From positions 13,549,263 to 13,613,262 of the forward strand of contig CM039126.1 in assembly GCA_022036555.1 (NCBI GenBank): a stretch of DNA of 64,000 bases. The letters run 5' to 3'. Within the stretch, counting starts at the first letter, position 1, and the number at the start of each line of letters is the position of its first letter. A model generated the notes under the pieces. It saw only the letters and a list, made by a program, of their open reading frames with translations, did not search any database and was not told where the DNA came from. Positions 55,301 through 64,000 of this stretch are shown here, piece by piece. Origin of the DNA: Microstegium vimineum. Its lineage: Eukaryota > Streptophyta > Magnoliopsida > Poales > Poaceae. The translations under genes and the position numbers were made by a program.

Positions 55301-57927
55301 GTTGTCACGTTAGTGCAACACCAGAAAAACAAAATTTCATAGTCCCTTTATTTGTGTTTCACCGATCATTTTCCCTAAGCATTTTATGTAACTGCCGAAA
55401 GTTGTTCCTTGTCCTTTCTCTACCAAAAAAATACCGTAATTGTAGAGAGATATTATGGTTTCTAGTAATAATTTTTTACTTTATTTTTAATTTTCTTTTA
55501 AATTAACTATCACGTTTGCAATCGAATTTATATATGGAATCATATAGAGCAATCTACCAAGTATATATACATCTTTTTTTCCCCTAGTGATGGTGGCCAC
55601 CGCATTATGATTCTGTGAAATGAAATACTAAAGCAACTAATTAACAACACAATGCAAGCAAGTCTGGCTACAGAAGAAGCGCGTTGTTACACCAACCTTG
55701 TCGCATGCATCTTGTATACACTCAATCGAGAAAATTCTGATATATATTGGACATGGCCATCGTCCTGTAGATGATTTCCCTTTCACGGCTATCTGCGCTG
55801 GCCTCTATTTCTCTTGGAGGAGGTTGATCACAAGTGCCATCAACTGATATCTCAAAGTGACATACAGCGCATCATCTGATCGATCGACCAATATATCGAC
55901 AGTAGTATGTGGTGGCCAAAATTGACAGAACATGGTTGAGTTAGTGCTGACCAGACAAGAGTACATAGCTTTTTGGACTTATATATCCACCGCTTTCTTC
56001 TTCTTCTTTTTACTTTTGGATGAAATTTTAAGGAAAAGAAAAATGGATCAGGTATAAATTTATGCCGCCTTTAGATAGGAATAGGAATTATACATATGCT
56101 TGGAGTGCATGGTTTCAGGACGCAATATCATCAATTCATCTTTATATAGAATCCATATCCATCTGCCTGAAAATTAAACATCGAAATGGAAACTCCTTTT
56201 ACCTCTTTTTGTTTTGCCCTGAATATTCTAGGACAACTGATGCTGCAGGTGGCAGTACTGGCTGAACTGTGGCCGTAGCTTTTTAGCAGGAATTGTTTCT
56301 GCTTTGCGTCATTATCAGGCAATTTAAATTAACTGGAGATTTGGATTGTATCGTATATAATCACATGAAAAAGCTCGACCTTTTTCTGTGCACTGACACT
56401 ACTTTCCCGTGTTTATTATACTAATACATGATCTGGTCGTCACGGGCACTATGCCTGCTAGGGCGGGAACAGCTAGCTCAAGGTTTTACAGCGTCGGCCA
56501 ATGCTTTAGTTCTTAATTAATTTTTTCATAAAAGATTTATACTATTTTTGGGCATTGCATATGCTCGTCTTCAAACGATAATGAAACTGTGAAGGTTAGT
56601 GGCCATAGATGATGGGTCAATTTGCTGTGGAGAAAGGCCAATTTGATGCCAACTATGCTCAAAAACCTCAGCCTGAAATGGCTGCATGCTTTCTGAGAAA
56701 GTTCAGAAACTTGGACTCCCTTGCACCTGGCCACTTGCATTTGTAAGCATTGAAGCATTTGACCACTCTATGCAACTGGTGTTGTTCAAAGAATTTAGAC
56801 ATGTTAATGAATCCTTACTGGATTGACTAAAGCAATATCGAACACAAATTGACAGAAGTGCTTGCCCAGCTAGCTTCACGGATGCTGCAGACTAATGGAT
56901 GACCAGATCATATATTCAGCATTGCTTTTCCTTCAGAATACCTAGAAGGAGCCATCCAAATTTGCTTAAAAAGCCTAGGCACCCAAATTTGAAGTGGAAA
57001 GAACTCGAAAATGCATGGACTACGAAGGTGTGCACTGCCGCCCACACACCTCCCACTAGCAAAAAGCTTCCTTGATGTAGTTTTTTCGACGTTCCTTATT
57101 AGCAAATAAAAAGCCGAAGAGGAATAAAAACATGGATAATTGATAAATAAAACTGAAGCAGTAGTACAGCCTGAGAGCTGGAATTCCATTAGCTTCTCGG
57201 TCAGTGCAGCACCACCGGCATATATCTTTCTTGTCTCGTCCTAATGTTCTTACTCTGAATGGTGTGTGACATGCATATATATATCATGATTGGTGTTGGA
57301 GACAGGAGCTTTTAAATGGGTGAAATAGGCACTATTCAGGCTCATGTTTTTCAGCACTACCCAATTGTCTTGTATGATACAGTATGTGGCATATTTTCGA
57401 AAAAATGTTTGCTTGGCTGATCATGCAGAGCTTTTGATTAGGTGCCTGTTTATTGGAGATGCATGTCTGGCCGACGACATACCTAAACAAACACATTGCA
57501 GTTTGTGGCCTGGTAGGTAATTAGGCCAGCCTAACAACTTCAAGTGCGAGCCCTAGTGGCGCCACGTCGGCAAAAGCGTACTGGCAGCACCATTAACGTG
57601 CTCCATGCACGCTGATGATTTGATTTTTAGTGATGATTGACAGCTTATTATTGGTCTGTCATCTCTGTACGTACCACATGGTTCTGTCGATTGATCGCGG
57701 CAGTCGCGGGATATCTGTTCAACTCTGATTAATATATAGATTCAGAAAACAATTTGCTACATATTGTACAATTTATTAGCAGTTCTTTGTACGTAGTTTG
57801 CTTTAATTAATTAATTAATTAATAATTACTTGAACATACAGCAACGCCGCCGCTCCATGCATGGATCAACCAGCTTAGACGCCAGTTAATTGTACGACCG
57901 ATGACGTTGTCTTCTTTTCATTTCCCT
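55301..57927. other. Intergenic, no gene recognised
   Basis: AT-rich sequence. Open frames at 56062-56265, 56537-56758 and 56908-57189 are short, motif-free and without splice context. TTAATTAATTAATTAATT runs occur at 57804-57822. I see nothing I can support. Confidence 0.5.
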
Positions 57928-58097
57928 TTATTTATTCATTTGCAGCGCTGAGCCAAGTGTGATCCGATGCAGCAGCACGCTGTGAAATCTCTCGCGAATC
58001 GCTTCAAAGAGATCATGCGACACGCTCTCAATTTTAGAGGTTACTGTATCATTCAAGTAACCATTGCGCGCCGACCACCCTTTTCTCTGTAGCGCGC

Positions 58098-58155
58098 GCT
58101 TTGCATCCAGGGCCGATTTCAGTTTCGCTTTGCATCCTGGGTCGATTTTAGTTTC
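58098..58155. repeat. 29-bp tandem repeat, two copies
   Basis: GCTTTGCATCCAGGGCCGAT (58098) and GCTTTGCATCCTGGGTCGAT (58127), each running to TTTYAGTTTC. Lies in a GC-richer patch (57945-58240) that may be a transposon piece. Confidence 0.8.
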
Positions 58156-58264
58156 CTGCTGTGTCTGGGCTCTCTTCCCACTCGCGCTTGAGTTCAGCGG
58201 TGGTGCTACGCACAACATCGCGCGGACCAGATTTCCGGCCTTCATGAACGGAAATGGTGAGGAG

Positions 58265-58265
<1 letters not shown>

Positions 58266-58312
<47 letters not shown>
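58266..58312. repeat. (TA)n microsatellite
   Basis: Long uninterrupted TA tract. Confidence 0.95.
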
Positions 58313-58318
<6 letters not shown>

Positions 58319-58539
58319 ATATTTTATCATTTTTATTTATTATTATATTAGGAGACCTGTAAACTAAAAGAGTCGTGCTCCACTACTACACCATTTAACA
58401 ACCTTGGTTAAGTTACGGAACATTATTATAAGACCATTTTATGTCAAAGAAAAAGTGTTCCACTCTTACAAGAATAATGTTCTAGGCCCAAGATATACTA
58501 TTTGACATCTCATGAAATATAGAAAACAAACTACGTACA

Positions 58540-58907
58540 TAATAGAGAAAATAAAACAAAAGTATATAAAAGAAAAAAAAACAACCAAAAGTAATATAAA
58601 GAAAAATAAATACGTATTATGTGCAAATATAAAAAATACAACATAGACCATCGTGTATATGTAGTCGCTAAACAAAAAATATATATCACGCAACTATAGG
58701 GAAAAGATGTATATAATAGATTATAAGAAAATACAAACATTACAAAATACATCATAGAACATGACATGTGGTCTACCTAAACATCACAAACTATATGATA
58801 GAACATCATACATATGCGGTTATACCATGTAAACATCACAAAATATCTAATATAACATCATATTTATACCATGTGAACATAACTAAAATATGATAGAACA
58901 TCACACG
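58540..58907 (-). repeat. TGATGTTC-type relic repeat, opposite orientation
   Basis: A-rich DNA followed by GAACATCA and ATAGAACATCAT words every 20-45 bp (58725-58905), the reverse complement of the pattern at 8920-9285. Confidence 0.55.
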
Positions 58908-59798
58908 TATAATAGGACTCTAAACGAGTGGCTTATTTAAAATAGGATTCCTATCGTTGGTTTCTCTAAAATAGGATTTGAAACATTGACATTAAACTAT
59001 GATGACATTATGTTTCTTTTAATATCTTTTTCTTATCTAAATACATGTATTTGTTCTCAAAGAGACCCTTTTACCCGTTAGCTATTTATTAGCTTTCTCC
59101 GTCGTAACCCGACCCGACGTGTGCCGCCGCCTGAAGCCCGCCGCCCGTCACCACCGCCCTACAGCACTGCCGTCCTGCAGGCCTCCCCACGCCGCCGCCC
59201 AGCTGACCGTCCAAGGAAAAGGAACCTCCTGCTGCTGCGGGGCGTGAAGAGCCTCCTGGAGCCGTAGTAGCAGGAGTAGTACGATGACGACAGCGTGCCG
59301 CTCGCCACCACCAGCACTGCGTTGCTCACCGACTGCAGTTGCAGCGGCAGCAGACAGTTAGCTAGCAGGGCGTGCCCTGTAGCGTCACCACCGTCATCAG
59401 CGCGGGCATTAGTATAACGGCAGCAGGTGTGGTGATGGTCATCGTCGCGGTCGTCGAGCAGTGCGATGTCGAGCTAGAACAGCTCGTCCTCGTGGACAAC
59501 GACATCGGCGATGGTCTTCGGGCGTGGGGAGGTCTGCAGGGTGGCGGCGGGCGGCGGCGCACGTCGGGTTATTGACGGAGAAAGAAAAAGCCACGTGTTT
59601 TTTTTTTAACAGATCCAATCTAATGGCTAAAGGGTAAAAGGGTCCTTTGAGAACAAATACATGTATTTAGATAAGAAAAAAGATTAAAACAAACAAAATA
59701 TCATTATAGCTTAGTGTCAATGTTTCAAATCTTGTTTTAGAGAAAACAACGTTAGGAATCCTATTTTAGAGAAGTCACTTGTTTAGAGTCCTATTATA
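58908..59798. mobile_element. Mutator-like non-autonomous element with GC-rich cargo (Pack-MULE-like)
   Basis: Inverted arms of about 190-220 bp start TATAATAGGACTCTAAACRA on both sides and share AATAGGATTCCTA, TTTGAAACATTGACA and CTAAATACATGTATTTGTTC. Between them (about 59105-59575) lies GC-rich DNA rich in CCGCCG, GCAGCAG and CACCACC, sharply different from the arms and reminiscent of a grass gene first exon. TSD is not found (CATCACACG left, GTCATTTTC right), so the superfamily call rests on the long TIRs. The cargo has no start-to-stop frame with a known domain. Confidence 0.65.
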
Positions 59799-59984
59799 GT
59801 CATTTTCTCGTTTACAAAGTAGTTCCAAACAGAGGCAAACACAACATGCGCTAGATTAATGACCATTGGTAATTTTTCTAGATTCGCAGTTCTAATTTAC
59901 AGAATCGATAAACACCATCATGATTGAGATGCGAAGTACTTGGGAGACGACACCCTTGATGCAGTTGATGTGGTCCAGCACACC

Positions 59985-60600
59985 TGTCGGGGTTGCGTTG
60001 TCGACGGCGGCAGCCTGACGGCTTGACTTTCGGTCGTTTACTGTCTGATGGCGTTGTCGACGGCGGCAGCTTGCGCTTCCCGTCGTGTACTGCCGGCGAT
60101 GCTGGAGATGTACTAACAACGACAATAGAGATGATGACATTGTCGACGGCGGAGGCCTGACGACTCGACTTGGCCTTTCGGTTCTTCCGGTCGTGTACTG
60201 CCTGATGGCGTTGACGACGGCAACCTGTGCGGGCGTTGTCGACGACGTCGACGGAGGCAGCCTGACGACTGCGCGAGCGCGGTCAACGGCGGCAGCCTGC
60301 GGCGGGCGTTGTTGACGGCATCGACGGAGACAACCTGACAATTTGTGGGCGTTGTCGACGGCGACAATAGAGATGATGACATTGTCAACGGCGGCGAGAA
60401 AACTGGAGATTACTCCGAGAAGAGATGAGATCGTGACCGACGGCGACAGCCTGTCGACGGCGTCAACCTGCGCGGGCGTTGTCGATGGCGTGGACGGAGG
60501 CAGCCTGAGGACTGCGCGGGCGTTGTCGACGGCGGCGGCAATGGCGTGGACGGAGGCAGCCTGAGGACTGCGCGGGCGTTGTCGACGGCGGCGGCAAGAG
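59985..60600. repeat. GC-rich degenerate tandem repeat
   Basis: GTTGTCGACGGCGGCAGCCTGACG-like words recur about fifteen times with variable spacing. The last two units are a near-exact 56-bp tandem (60489 and 60545, each starting CGTGGACGGAGGCAGCCTGA). Open frames on both strands are by-products. Confidence 0.8.
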
Positions 60601-60649
60601 ATGATATCGTGGCCTGACGTGAGAGAACAGCTAGGCTAGGAAACTGCCG

Positions 60650-60955
60650 CACTTTTTTTTTTCCGTGGGTTTTTGTTTTTTTTGCGTGATATTAGTTTCT
60701 TTTTTTTGCGTGAGTTTTTTCGCGTTAGTTTTTTTCGTGGCCGGGTCGGGTTTCTTTTTTTGCGTGAGTTTTGTTTTGTGGCGTGAGTTTTTTTTTTGCG
60801 TGGTCGGGGGTTTGCGTCGTCGGGTTTTCTTTGTTGGTTTCCTTTTTTTTCCGTGAGTTTTTTTTTGTCGCGTGAGTTTTTTTCGTGGCCGGGGTGTTCG
60901 CGTCGTCGGGGTTTTTTTTTTGCGTGAGTTTTTTTTTAAGGCGAGGTTCGCGTGG
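60650..60955. repeat. T-run/GCGTGAG degenerate repeat
   Basis: TTTTTTTGCGTGAGTTTT and TTTTTCGTGGCCGGG words alternate about ten times. Low-complexity, no gene. Confidence 0.75.
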
Positions 60956-61008
60956 TTGGGTGGTTTGGTGTCGTCGGTTGGACGGAATGGATCCGTATTT
61001 TTTTAGTT

Positions 61009-61046
61009 GTAGAGACATCTATATCTATATTTATATCTATATCTAT
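61009..61046. repeat. (ATATCT)n microsatellite, left part
   Basis: Irregular ATATCT units; the same repeat continues at 61833-61873 beyond the inserted element. Confidence 0.8.
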
Positions 61047-61832
61047 GGAGGGGTGTTTGGCATGGCTCCAGAGCGAAACTCCAGAAAACTCCATGATAGA
61101 GCTAGGCAAACGTCCCAACTCCATAGCAGCCCAACTCAATAGAGTTTTTGGAGCCCTAGTTCATTCTGGTGCAGCACCTCTTTTGCAACTCCGCAACCCT
61201 TCAAAATACATCTAGACATGGAGTTCTATTAAAATTACTCGCTTTTGCCACTCGTTACTAAGTCCCAGAAACGAATCGTTTTTTTCTTCTATCCTTTCCC
61301 GTCCTCCCATTTACCCGACGCAGCACACTTTCCGCCGTCCTACAGAGTCGCACCCCCGCCCCCATCGCCAGCCCCGCCATCCCCAGCGCCTGCCCCGCCA
61401 TCCGCCGCGCCGCGCTCGCCTCACCCGCCGCGGCCGCAGGGCCCGCATCGCCCCAGCGCCGTGCTCGCCTCGCCTCGCCCGCCACGGCTGCCTCGCCCCA
61501 ACGCCGCGCTCGCCTCGCCCGCCGCGGCCCGTCATAGCTCTGCCCTGCCCTCCCCACCTCACCGGAGTTCTCCTCGGGATGGAGTGGCTGCGCTGCCTCC
61601 CCCTCCCCCTCACTACTATTCTGTCGCTCCCAGGAGGAGAGGATGACATGTGGGTCCCACTTAGAGGGCAAAGTGGGCAGTCCACGTGATAATGATACCA
61701 TTTTAGAGCTGAGAGTGTCCTTTTAGCCAAACACTCTTTCAAGTCGGCTCCAACTCCACCTAGAGCCAGCTCCACCTGAATTTCTAGAGTGGAGCTGCTC
61801 CACTTGGAGTTGGAGCCATGCCAAACACGCCC
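61047..61832. mobile_element. hAT-like non-autonomous element with GC-rich core
   Basis: The left end carries GGGGTGTTTGGCATGGCTCC (61050 on) and the right end in reverse complement GGGCGTGTTTGGCATGGCTC. The outer 100 bp on each side hold GGAGCTG/CAGCTCC and AACTCCA/TGGAGTT words. ATATCTAT precedes 61047 and follows 61832, an apparent 8-bp duplication, although it lies in an ATATCT microsatellite. The core (61300-61620) is a GC-rich run of CCCGCC and GCCTCGCC words, perhaps captured gene DNA. No domain. Confidence 0.7.
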
Positions 61833-61873
61833 ATATCTATATCTATATTATATCTATATCTATATCTATACCT
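61833..61873. repeat. (ATATCT)n microsatellite, right part
   Basis: Continuation of the tract at 61009-61046. Confidence 0.8.
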
Positions 61874-62317
61874 AACAATAAAGAGACAAAATTTCTAGCC
61901 ATTTTTTCGTATATCCATTTTTTTGTCCGTCTTCCTATAACTATCGGCCATAGTTTGTTCCGTCCTCCACGTTAGTCCATGTATTAATTACAGTTTCTGT
62001 TACCGTCCACCACTGGAATTCCAAATACCTTTCCCAAAATTGAACCCAACACACTCACGAGTCAGCACACAACCTTGGCAGCCAACAACGAACCAAATCT
62101 AGATTCTAGATTGAGGACAAAACAAAATCACATACCACATTGATGAAAAATCACTTACCAATTACCAAACAAAGGTTGTTGACGGTACAAAAGACCCATT
62201 TTACAACATCAAAACACCGTCGGCATGCTCGGTTTGTAAGGAAGAATAAACATATCATGAGCATATTTTATCAAATAATTGGTTCCACATGTCCCTTGAA
62301 TATTTTTATGCAAGTAA
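61874..62317. other. Intergenic, no gene recognised
   Basis: ACCTAACAATAAAGAGACAA and CATTTTTTCGTATATCCATT at 61871-61920 look like transposon-edge sequence, possibly of a Helitron, but no CTRR hairpin end was found. Otherwise plain AT-rich DNA. Confidence 0.4.
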
Positions 62318-63900
62318 TGACAAATGGGGACATTGGAGCCTGTGGGACCCACTTAGGAGGTCGGCCGACCCCACTAAGGGCCCACTAGAGGCTCCCATAC
62401 ACCCAGGATCCAAGTGACACCTTCCAGAGTGAAGATCTACCCTTGGATCCACTATGCGTTTTCTCTGATCGGTTAAAGATCAAAGCACATGGATCCATGG
62501 GCCCACAGGAACTCAGATCAGCGTGGTACTTTTAGAGGGTGTCATTGACATGTGGGCCATACTCCAAGCGATGGAGGGCCTCTGGTGGGGCCAGGACCAG
62601 GTCAGCCGACCTGGCCAACCCATCCAGGGGCCACTAGGAACCCCCCTGACCAGTGGGGCCACCTTCTAGAAGAAGGGGGAGGTCCCCACCTATCATGGGT
62701 AGGTCGGCCGACATGGCCTAGGTGCCCCTGGACCTCCCCGAAGCCTCCACCGCCTTCCTGCATGCCTCCATGCACCAGAGTGATCTCCACCTTTGATCTA
62801 TGGCAGTTACAATGACGGTTTGATCCAAGAGAGCACATGGAAGATCACGCGGATCGCTGACGTGGCGATGGAGTAGCCCCCACTCCACCTCCACTATAAA
62901 TAGAGGGTCACTCCCCCCTCTCACATCATGAAGAAATCAAGGCACAAGTGAAGAGTAGTATAGTTCTACTTCTTAGTAGTGTAGTCTAGTGTGAGAGTTA
63001 GAGTCGAGTCGAGCTTGCCTCGGGGTCTCCGGAGTCGTCTGCTGGAGAGTCTAGTAAAGCTCTCGTATCTTTCCCTTTTTAGTAAGACTTTATTCATTTA
63101 TCACTATATCCTTCCTTTGTTTTGCTTAGTCTCTACTTTGTGCAATTATATACTTGTTATAGTATTGTTATGCCTTATCTTAGTTTATGGAGTTGTTATA
63201 GAATAAATTGTTATCCTGTGATTCCACACTTGGGTACGATCAACGCCTGTCATAGGGTGCTCTAGTTGGCTTGTGCGCACGATTAGAGTAGTAAGAGAGG
63301 GTGTAAGTGTGGTGCTTATACACTTGGTTGCCTTTGGTTGCCACGTGTCGCACGGTTCGAGCGGATGCCAGCAGGAAGTGACAGCCATGTATGTGCCTTT
63401 GATCCCCGCCACGTGTTGTAGGCACGTTCTTAAAAGGTAAGGCTCCCATAAAATAGTGGCCACTTCAGATAGGGGTTTTGTCCTCCTATTGTTTGTCTGT
63501 TGCCTAGTACTTTTAGGATGTGTGGATGCAGTCTATGATATCTCAGCTGTGTTTTCTAAGTTAAGTCATAAGAGTAAAGTTTGGATCATAGGAGTCCTAT
63601 ACTCACTCGTTGTCCTCCCACCTAGTCACACTAACTACTTATCTTTTAGTTATCTTAGCTTGGTCTTCTCTTCATTACCTTCCTATCATTTATACTTTGA
63701 TTACCCATCTACAATTAGTTAGCTCTAGATTGAAGTAAATCTGAGGATTCCCTCCTTTGTTATCATTCTTTGCTCCCGCTTTCCCTTGGGCTAAATATAA
63801 ATTACGATACCTTGGAATACTCCCGGGTGAAGTGCTATAGCGGTATATTCTGTGCGCTTGCGGAATAATCCAATAGACATAAGAAATACCTCTAAAGGCA
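62318..63900 (+). mobile_element. 5' LTR of a retrotransposon running off the window
   Basis: The segment ends CTAAAGGCA at 63900, followed by a TGGCGCC primer site. It holds a TATA box at 62895 and GC-rich sequence with GGTCGGCCGACC palindromes, which are typical of LTR U3 in some grass gypsy elements. The start is uncertain (TGACAAATGGGG near 62318 is a candidate). Only about 100 bp of internal sequence follow. No coding part is in view, so the gypsy assignment rests on the primer site alone. Confidence 0.65.
62895..62902 (+). promoter_or_regulatory. TATA box of the LTR
   Basis: CCACTATAAATAGAGGGTC, with transcription probably starting near 62925-62935. Confidence 0.7.
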
Positions 63901-63904
63901 TTTC

Positions 63905-63921
63905 TGGCGCCATTACTAGGA
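63905..63921 (+). other. Primer-binding site (TGGCGCC type)
   Basis: TGGCGCCATTACTAGGA resembles the TGGCGCCGTTGCCGGGGA site of many plant gypsy elements, with changes in the 3' half. It sits four bases after the LTR end. Confidence 0.7.
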
Positions 63922-64000
63922 TGGGGTTTAGCTTTGTTCTTAGTGTTGACGTTTAGAAATGCCAACAAGCATTTCTAGCGTCGTTGCCAGGGAAAGCGTA

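Noticed and set aside
57928..58245. 105-codon minus-strand frame
   Set aside because: Contains a 29-bp tandem duplication, no recognised domain and no splice or promoter context; probably a transposon piece.
61245..61775. Pro/Ser- and Arg-rich frames of 130-155 codons on both strands
   Set aside because: By-product of the GC-rich core of a non-autonomous hAT-like element, no domain and no start context.
61874..62317. Possible Helitron 5' end (ACCTAACAATAAAG region)
   Set aside because: No TC start at a defined border, no CTRR end with hairpin and no Rep/helicase sequence could be found.

Overview
The window is nuclear DNA of a grass, probably a panicoid cereal such as a sorghum or sugarcane relative; that placement is an inference. 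The evidence is GC-rich first exons beside AT-rich introns, Stowaway and Tourist MITEs, CACTA elements with CTTTAGTCCCGG subterminal repeats, an RTE LINE tail and a tRNA-derived SINE. Two host genes look functional, one is damaged, and most of the rest is transposable elements.

Layout: 1-1843 holds an RTE-type LINE with broken reverse transcriptase. 3394-5162 (minus) is a P-class pentatricopeptide-repeat gene with one frameshift and one in-frame stop. 10090-11073 (plus) is an intact single-exon class-I carboxylesterase. 13654-19893 (minus) is a complete 11-exon Shaker-type outward-rectifying K+ channel (SKOR/GORK type); its reconstructed reading frame is open for 849 residues. A TATA box lies about 200 bp upstream of its ATG, and the promoter-proximal sequence is repeated in tandem out to about 22400.

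22496-29210 is a three-level nest: a small TRIM-like LTR element, a TG..CA element in its 3' LTR (TSD TAAGG), and a minus-strand Ty3/gypsy element inside that (TSD GTTAG). 30140-31012 is a long-TIR Mutator-type MITE (9-bp TSD). 31947-37417 is a decayed Ty1/copia element whose right-hand LTR remnant is inverted although a 5-bp TSD flanks the whole. 39196-39440 is a SINE. 42124-52786 is a 10.7-kb CACTA element (TSD TAA) with three minus-strand genes (TNP2-like transposase, En/Spm-associated protein, Ulp1-like protease), the two large ones clearly disrupted. 53982-55297 is a small CACTA element (TSD CCG). 58908-59798 and 61047-61832 are non-autonomous DNA elements with GC-rich cargo. From about 62300 the 5' LTR of another retrotransposon runs off the window.

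The host genes are unrelated singletons: organelle RNA processing (PPR), small-ester hydrolysis (carboxylesterase) and K+ efflux (SKOR-type channel). No operon, CRISPR, rRNA or convincing tRNA gene was seen. I found no clear new biological system. The most unusual structures are the duplicated channel promoter, the copia element with an inverted LTR, and the three-gene CACTA element.
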